From assembly GCA_046316615.1 (NCBI GenBank), contig JBKDAN010000034.1, forward strand, positions 72,298-136,297: 64,000 nt of DNA, given 5' to 3'. Source of the stretch: BJHL01 sp040378885. Lineage in GTDB: Bacteria > Planctomycetota > Phycisphaerae > Phycisphaerales > UBA1924. The notes beneath the pieces are model-generated. The model did no database searches, had not been told where the DNA came from, and saw only the letters and a program-made list of their open reading frames with translations. The position numbers were made by a program, and so were the translations under genes. Shown here piece after piece: positions 59,776-64,000 of the stretch (its first letter is position 1; every line of letters begins with the position of its first letter).

Positions 59776-62458
59776 CCAACCCAACAGCAGCGAGCTTGAG
59801 CGGTTGTTTCATCAAGCGCTGGATCAACCGGTCGTCGATCGCGACGCGTGGCTTGACATGCACTGCGCGCATGATCCTGCCTTGCGAGCCCAGGTCCAAG
59901 AGTTGCTGCTGCACGACGTACAGAACAGCGACGGAATGCTCGATGGTCTCAGCGCGGACAACTTTGCCGAGCAGACCCCCACGAGAATCGGCATCTATGC
60001 AGTCACGAACTTTCTCGCTCATGGAGGCATGAGTGCGGTTTTCGATGCGATGCACGAGAAAACTGGTGCGCGAGCAGCCGTCAAGCTGATTCGTGTCGGC
60101 ATGGCGACGGCGCATCAGCGGATGCGATTTCAATTTGAGTCAGAACTTCTCGCGAAGCTCAACCACCCATCCATTGCGCGTCTCTTTGATGCTGGCCAAG
60201 CCACCGCCGTCTATGCCGATGGGACAACGTCGGTTCGCAACTTCATCGCGATGGAATTTGTCGATGGGCAAGGAATTGCCAAGCACAGCGAAACGTACTC
60301 ATTGTCGCTTCGGCATCGAGTGCAGCTCATGCACGAGGTTGCGCGGGCTGTCCAGCACGCACACGAACGGGGCGTCATCCACCGCGATCTCAAGCCCGCC
60401 AACATCCTCATCACTCGGCCCAGCGCTGAGCACCCCATCGGCACGCCCAAGGTGGTCGACTTTGGCATCGCCAAGCTCATGAGTCCGGGCCGTGCCGCGA
60501 CCGTGACGGGCGTCATCATGGGCACGCTCAACTACATGAGTCCGGAGCAGATGGGCGGCCGCAGTCGTGAAGTCGGCCCGGCATCAGACGTGTATGCACT
60601 CGGCGCGATCCTCTACGAGTTGCTCGTGGGCCGGCCACCCATCGAGGCCCCAAGCACGCTGTCACCTGGCGCAGCATTCGCCATGCTGAACGATGATCCG
60701 ACGCGGATCATCTCGATCCGTGCCGACGTGCCTCTCGATCTCGACGCCATCGTGCACAAGGCAATTGAGCGCAGCATTGACAGGCGTTACGGCAACGCTC
60801 GCGACCTCGCCGACGATCTCGAACGCTGGTTGGAGAATCGGCCGGTCGTCGCGCGGCGGCCGACAGTTCTTGATCGTGGACGGTTGTTTTTCCGTCGGCA
60901 CCCTCGGCTCTGCGTCGGTGTTCTGGTCGCTGGCGTGAGCATCATCTCGCTCGGATCGCTTACAACGTGGCAGGCGGTTCGCGCCAGTCGTGCAGAACAG
61001 GTTGCACTCAAGCGTTTGGGTCTGATCACCGCGGAACGCGACCGTGCGGACGAGCAGGCCCGCGTTGCTGAGGCTGTCCGCCGCTTCCTCTCCAATGACA
61101 TCCTCGCTCTTGCGAACGTCGAGTCGCAGGCAGATGTCGGCATCACGTCAGACCCAGACATCACGCTTGTCCAGGTGCTTGATCGAGCGGCCGCAAAGGT
61201 GGGGGAGGGGCGATTCGCGGATCAACCTGTCGTCGAGGCTGCGATTCGCTCAACAATCGGCAATGCGTATCTCGGGCTCGGAAGGCCCGGCAGGGCGGTC
61301 GAGCACCTCCGTCGCGCTGCTGAACTGAACACTCAGGTCTTGGGCCCCAAATCACGGGCAACGATTGATAGCCTTGCTTCGCTCGCAACCGCCACTGATC
61401 ACGCGGGGATGGTCACGCAAGCCATCGCGCTTTTCGAGCCTCTCGCCAAAGATGCGAGCGAGGCTCTGGGACTTTCGGATTCTCTCACGCTGACGATTTC
61501 GAACAATCTTGCGTTGTGTTACGTGCAAAGGGGCGAACGCGACAAAGCGGCCACACTGGCACGCAATGCGCTTGCTCTCTCGACAGATTCGCTGGGCAAA
61601 TCGCACTCCCTCACACTTCGCCTTTCATATACCCTTGCTATTGCGGAGGCTGTTTCGGGGCAGAATCCAAGCGAAGCGCAACTCTTGGAAGCGATTCAGC
61701 TTCGTCGCATGGCCTTCGGCGAAGACTACCCCGACACGCTGCTTGCGAAGTTCGATCTCGGGCTTTTCTACAGCCGTGGGGGGGATCATCGAAAAGCACT
61801 GGAGATTCTCGAGCCAATCGTGCAAACGGCGATGAAACGACTCGGCCGCGAGCATCCAAAGACCTTGTTGTTTGTGAACGACATCGCGACCGTGTATTCT
61901 GCCAGCGGCGATCAGCACAAGGCCGCTGACATGCTGGCAGAGGTGTACGCGTTGCACCGAGAGACACTCGGCGACGAGCATACCAAGACACTTGGTGCGT
62001 TGCACAACCTCGCAGGCACTCGTATCAGACTCGGCGAACTGGAAGAAGGCAGCAATTTGCTGAGTCAGGCGTACGAGATCAGCACGCGCGCACGCGGCCC
62101 CGAACATGAGGGCACGCTCCTCAATGGCTCCAATCTGGCCGAGACCTACCGGCGCATGGGCAAACTCGATGAGGCGTGGACACTTGGCAACGAAATTGTT
62201 GATCGCATGAATCAGCACCTTGGTCCGACGCATCGCTACACGCTCTCTGCGACGTGCATGACGGCGAATGTGCTGATGGATCAGAAGCTACCCGAGAGAG
62301 CTGAGCCCATTCTTCGCGACGGACTTGCAAGGGCGATAACTGCCTTTGGTACGTCGCACTCGCTTGCCACAAAGTACCGCCGCGATCTTGCGAAGTGCCT
62401 TGACGCCTTGGGAAGAGCCGAGGAAGCCCAGCAAGTGCGCGATCTGATCGCCAAGTGA
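59756..62458 (+). CDS. Membrane serine/threonine kinase-like protein with TPR repeats
   Basis: 900 residues. The kinase domain has Lys110 (ARAAVKLIR), IHRDLKPAN with Asp211, and DFG at 235-237, but the Gly-rich loop is altered: Ala88 and Ser93 replace two of the three glycines (LAHGGMSAV). A membrane helix lies near residues 380-402 (LCVGVLVAGVSIISLGSLTT). The C-terminal ~450 residues are TPRs of the 42-residue kinesin-light-chain type (EHPKTLLFVNDIATVYSASG, DEHTKTLGALHNLAGTRIRL). The start overlaps the ECF gene. Weak kinase activity is possible but not certain. Confidence 0.92.
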   Translation: MIKPSNDQPNSSELERLFHQALDQPVVDRDAWLDMHCAHDPALRAQVQELLLHDVQNSDGMLDGLSADNFAEQTPTRIGIYAVTNFLAHGGMSAVFDAMHEKTGARAAVKLIRVGMATAHQRMRFQFESELLAKLNHPSIARLFDAGQATAVYADGTTSVRNFIAMEFVDGQGIAKHSETYSLSLRHRVQLMHEVARAVQHAHERGVIHRDLKPANILITRPSAEHPIGTPKVVDFGIAKLMSPGRAATVTGVIMGTLNYMSPEQMGGRSREVGPASDVYALGAILYELLVGRPPIEAPSTLSPGAAFAMLNDDPTRIISIRADVPLDLDAIVHKAIERSIDRRYGNARDLADDLERWLENRPVVARRPTVLDRGRLFFRRHPRLCVGVLVAGVSIISLGSLTTWQAVRASRAEQVALKRLGLITAERDRADEQARVAEAVRRFLSNDILALANVESQADVGITSDPDITLVQVLDRAAAKVGEGRFADQPVVEAAIRSTIGNAYLGLGRPGRAVEHLRRAAELNTQVLGPKSRATIDSLASLATATDHAGMVTQAIALFEPLAKDASEALGLSDSLTLTISNNLALCYVQRGERDKAATLARNALALSTDSLGKSHSLTLRLSYTLAIAEAVSGQNPSEAQLLEAIQLRRMAFGEDYPDTLLAKFDLGLFYSRGGDHRKALEILEPIVQTAMKRLGREHPKTLLFVNDIATVYSASGDQHKAADMLAEVYALHRETLGDEHTKTLGALHNLAGTRIRLGELEEGSNLLSQAYEISTRARGPEHEGTLLNGSNLAETYRRMGKLDEAWTLGNEIVDRMNQHLGPTHRYTLSATCMTANVLMDQKLPERAEPILRDGLARAITAFGTSHSLATKYRRDLAKCLDALGRAEEAQQVRDLIAK

Positions 62459-62804
62459 AGCCGGTGCGATAACGCTGAGCCAGCCAGTTCATCAAACACG
62501 TCCTGTTGCGACGGTTGGCCTGTCGATCCAGTCGATCCTGTCGAGCTGCACCATGACGCACGCGCATCCAAAGTATTTTGGATAATCGTGGCCGTCGTCA
62601 CTCTTCCTCAACGTGTTGAGTTTGCCAGGGCACATGCAAGCGTGCTCTGAAGTTCCTGCACAGCCCGCGAAATGGCGTGTTGAGCGGCTTCGAGAGAGTG
62701 TCCACGAACGATGCACGGATGTTACGTTGTATCGCGCGGACCAAGACGGGTGCCGGACACTCGGCATCCTCTGGCCGAAAGGTCAGAAAGAGAGAGAGTT
62801 TGCT
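62459..62804. other. 346-base gap before the PEP-CTERM gene
   Basis: Holds short repeated GTCGATCC phrases (62519-62546) and an inverted repeat ATCCAAA-GTAT-TTTGGAT (62566-62583). An open frame continues upstream of the PEP-CTERM start but lacks a plausible N-terminus. No other gene seen. Confidence 0.5.
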
Positions 62805-63479
62805 ATGAAGCGTCGTATGTTCCTTTCGGTGATGGCTGTCCTTGCGTTCAATGGTGCGGCTCAGGCAGCGGTCGTCCTGCCCGATCTCCCGGCAGGCTCG
62901 CAGTACCGCGTGGTTTTCGCCTCGACGGGCAGTTACCAGGCGTACAACAGCACGATCCCCTCGCAGACGCGGAGCGTGTCGTACTGGCAGAACATCGTCA
63001 ACGCCGAGGCCGCCGCCAGCAACAGCTCAACGATCACCGGTGCGACCTTCAGCCTCGTCGGCTCGATCTTCGACGCCACGACGGGGACTGTTAATGGCAC
63101 GACCCTCGCGGGCATGAGCGACACCGTCAGCGACAACATTCCCGTCTACAACACGCTGGGCCAGCTCGTCGCAGCCAACTCGGTCTCATTCTGGTCCGCC
63201 ACGCACCAGGCTGGCATCAACGGCGACCGCAACGGCAACACCGTCACTGGCAGCGCCTGGATCGGCTGGTTCCCCACGCTGCAGACCTTCCGCCCCTTCG
63301 GCGGGACCAACGTCTACTACGGCGGCGTCGCGAACACCAACTGGATCACCAACACCCTTGGCGGCACCAACTTCCTCCGCATCTACGCGATCTCCGCGCC
63401 GCTCACCGTTCCCACGCCTGGTGCCCTTGCGCTGGCTGGCTTGGGCGGCTTGGTGATTGCTCGCCGTCGCCGTTCGTGA
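62805..63479 (+). CDS. PEP-CTERM sorting domain protein, secreted
   Basis: 224 residues. The signal peptide (MKRRMFLSVMAVLAFNGAAQ) ends near AQA. The body is Thr/Ser/Asn-rich, compatible with a beta-rich surface protein. The C-terminus VPTPGALALAGLGGLVIARR followed by RRS is a PEP-CTERM anchor (VPxPG motif, hydrophobic helix, Arg cluster), recognised by exosortase systems. Function unknown. A strong terminator follows. Confidence 0.88.
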   Translation: MKRRMFLSVMAVLAFNGAAQAAVVLPDLPAGSQYRVVFASTGSYQAYNSTIPSQTRSVSYWQNIVNAEAAASNSSTITGATFSLVGSIFDATTGTVNGTTLAGMSDTVSDNIPVYNTLGQLVAANSVSFWSATHQAGINGDRNGNTVTGSAWIGWFPTLQTFRPFGGTNVYYGGVANTNWITNTLGGTNFLRIYAISAPLTVPTPGALALAGLGGLVIARRRRS

Positions 63480-63510
63480 TCTTGCATCAGAGTCACGCCG
63501 CTTGAACAAT

Positions 63511-63550
63511 CGACTCCGGAGCATGCGGCATGCTCCGGGGTCGCTTTTGT
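63511..63550 (+). terminator. Terminator after the PEP-CTERM gene
   Basis: A 15-bp stem (CGACTCCGGAGCATG with CATGCTCCGGGGTCG, one T-G pair, 3-base loop) spanning 63511-63543, followed by CTTTTGTT. Confidence 0.88.
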
Positions 63551-64000
63551 TAGTTCCTCAAACTCTCCACGGAGCCTCACGAGTGATAGCCCGCAGAGTT
63601 TTTAGGTAGCTTCTCGCGGAAGTTGGCGTCACGGGCGGGGTTTCGAGCTGTTCGTCAACAGACGCGTCGGTGGGTGGGTGGATCGATGTTTTCACGCTGC
63701 ATCTCCGGTCATGGCCGACGGGCGACGTTCGCTTGCGGTTAACACAGTGATGCCAGCATCAACGCTCTCTTCAAGGCCCAGCGGTGAACAACCCGCATGC
63801 TGCAGAGACGCGCTGCGGGCATGCACAAGCCGCAACGCGGCGGTGGCGAGTACGGCGATGATTGTCGAAGCTGCAGTGATGGCAACGATGTCATCACGCA
63901 AAGCAAATGAGTGCGTCCCGGGTCAACAGCGACCCGCCAAAGAGCAACTAACCCGTTCGCGGACAGAATCCCGAAGAGGAATCCGAGTCGTCCAGCAATA
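63551..64000. other. Window end without a supported gene
   Basis: 450 bases. A 69-codon frame on the minus strand (63692-63901) begins with a hydrophobic stretch (IVAITAASTIIAVLATAALR) but lacks other support; I leave it uncalled. Confidence 0.45.

Noticed and set aside
63692..63901. 69-codon minus-strand frame with a hydrophobic start at the window end
   Set aside because: No ribosome binding site, no homology recognised, and half of the translation looks non-coding.

Overview
The window is GC-rich (roughly 60-65%) chromosomal DNA from a planctomycete, most likely class Phycisphaerae. The signs are: prepilin-like proteins with the GFTLIELLVV N-terminus, PEP-CTERM proteins with an RRRR tail, paired ECF sigma factor / serine-threonine kinase genes, a NfeD-FloA cluster, C-terminal 'IDFNNNG' modules on secreted proteins, and an spc operon without L30. 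The genus cannot be named from sequence alone.

Layout. 1-12440 (+) is the S10/spc ribosomal protein operon (rplC partial, rplD, W, B, rpsS, rplV, rpsC, rplP, rpmC, rpsQ, rplN, X, E, rpsN, H, rplF, R, rpsE, rplO) followed by secY. Several proteins carry extra Lys/Ala-rich tails, and L22 carries an XRE-like helix-turn-helix domain at its N-terminus. 12540-13250 is a Phd/YefM-RelE type toxin-antitoxin module with a textbook double TGTACA operator and a frameshifted toxin. 13257-19709 holds pheS, a membrane protein, tRNA-Gly(CCC), fmt (-), a prepilin-like protein (-), a TPR lipoprotein and a SahR-like ArsR-methyltransferase regulator that precedes ahcY (19814-21334). accD, lnt and a HEAT-repeat lipoprotein follow.

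25708-29034 (-) is a membrane-organisation cluster: nfeD, a GDSL esterase with a PEP-CTERM-like tail, a truncated FloA paralogue and floA. 29893-38150 (mostly +) holds a second prepilin-like gene, a small conserved-looking protein (-), phenylalanine hydroxylase, a ParDE module, two tandem RlaP-type nucleotidyltransferases, a membrane SpoIIE phosphatase, a DUF2752 protein and a glycosyltransferase-like protein. 38147-43618 (-) holds an M28 peptidase, kdsD (arabinose-5-phosphate isomerase) and a very large LptC/OstA-like protein, which points to LPS synthesis and export.

43734-53080 has two large secreted proteins (-) sharing the same tandem C-terminal modules, one of them a GH81 beta-1,3-glucanase with a CBM6 inserted in its catalytic domain. 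Between them lie class III fructose-1,6-bisphosphatase and a HIT protein (+). 53579-62458 contains two homologous ECF sigma-kinase pairs flanking a frameshifted repeat-rich secreted protein. A PEP-CTERM protein and a gene-poor tail close the window.

Two themes cut across regions. Many genes without a Shine-Dalgarno sequence have a TANNNT box ending 6-8 bases before the start codon, which predicts leaderless mRNAs. Many spacers hold their own short, imperfect direct repeats.
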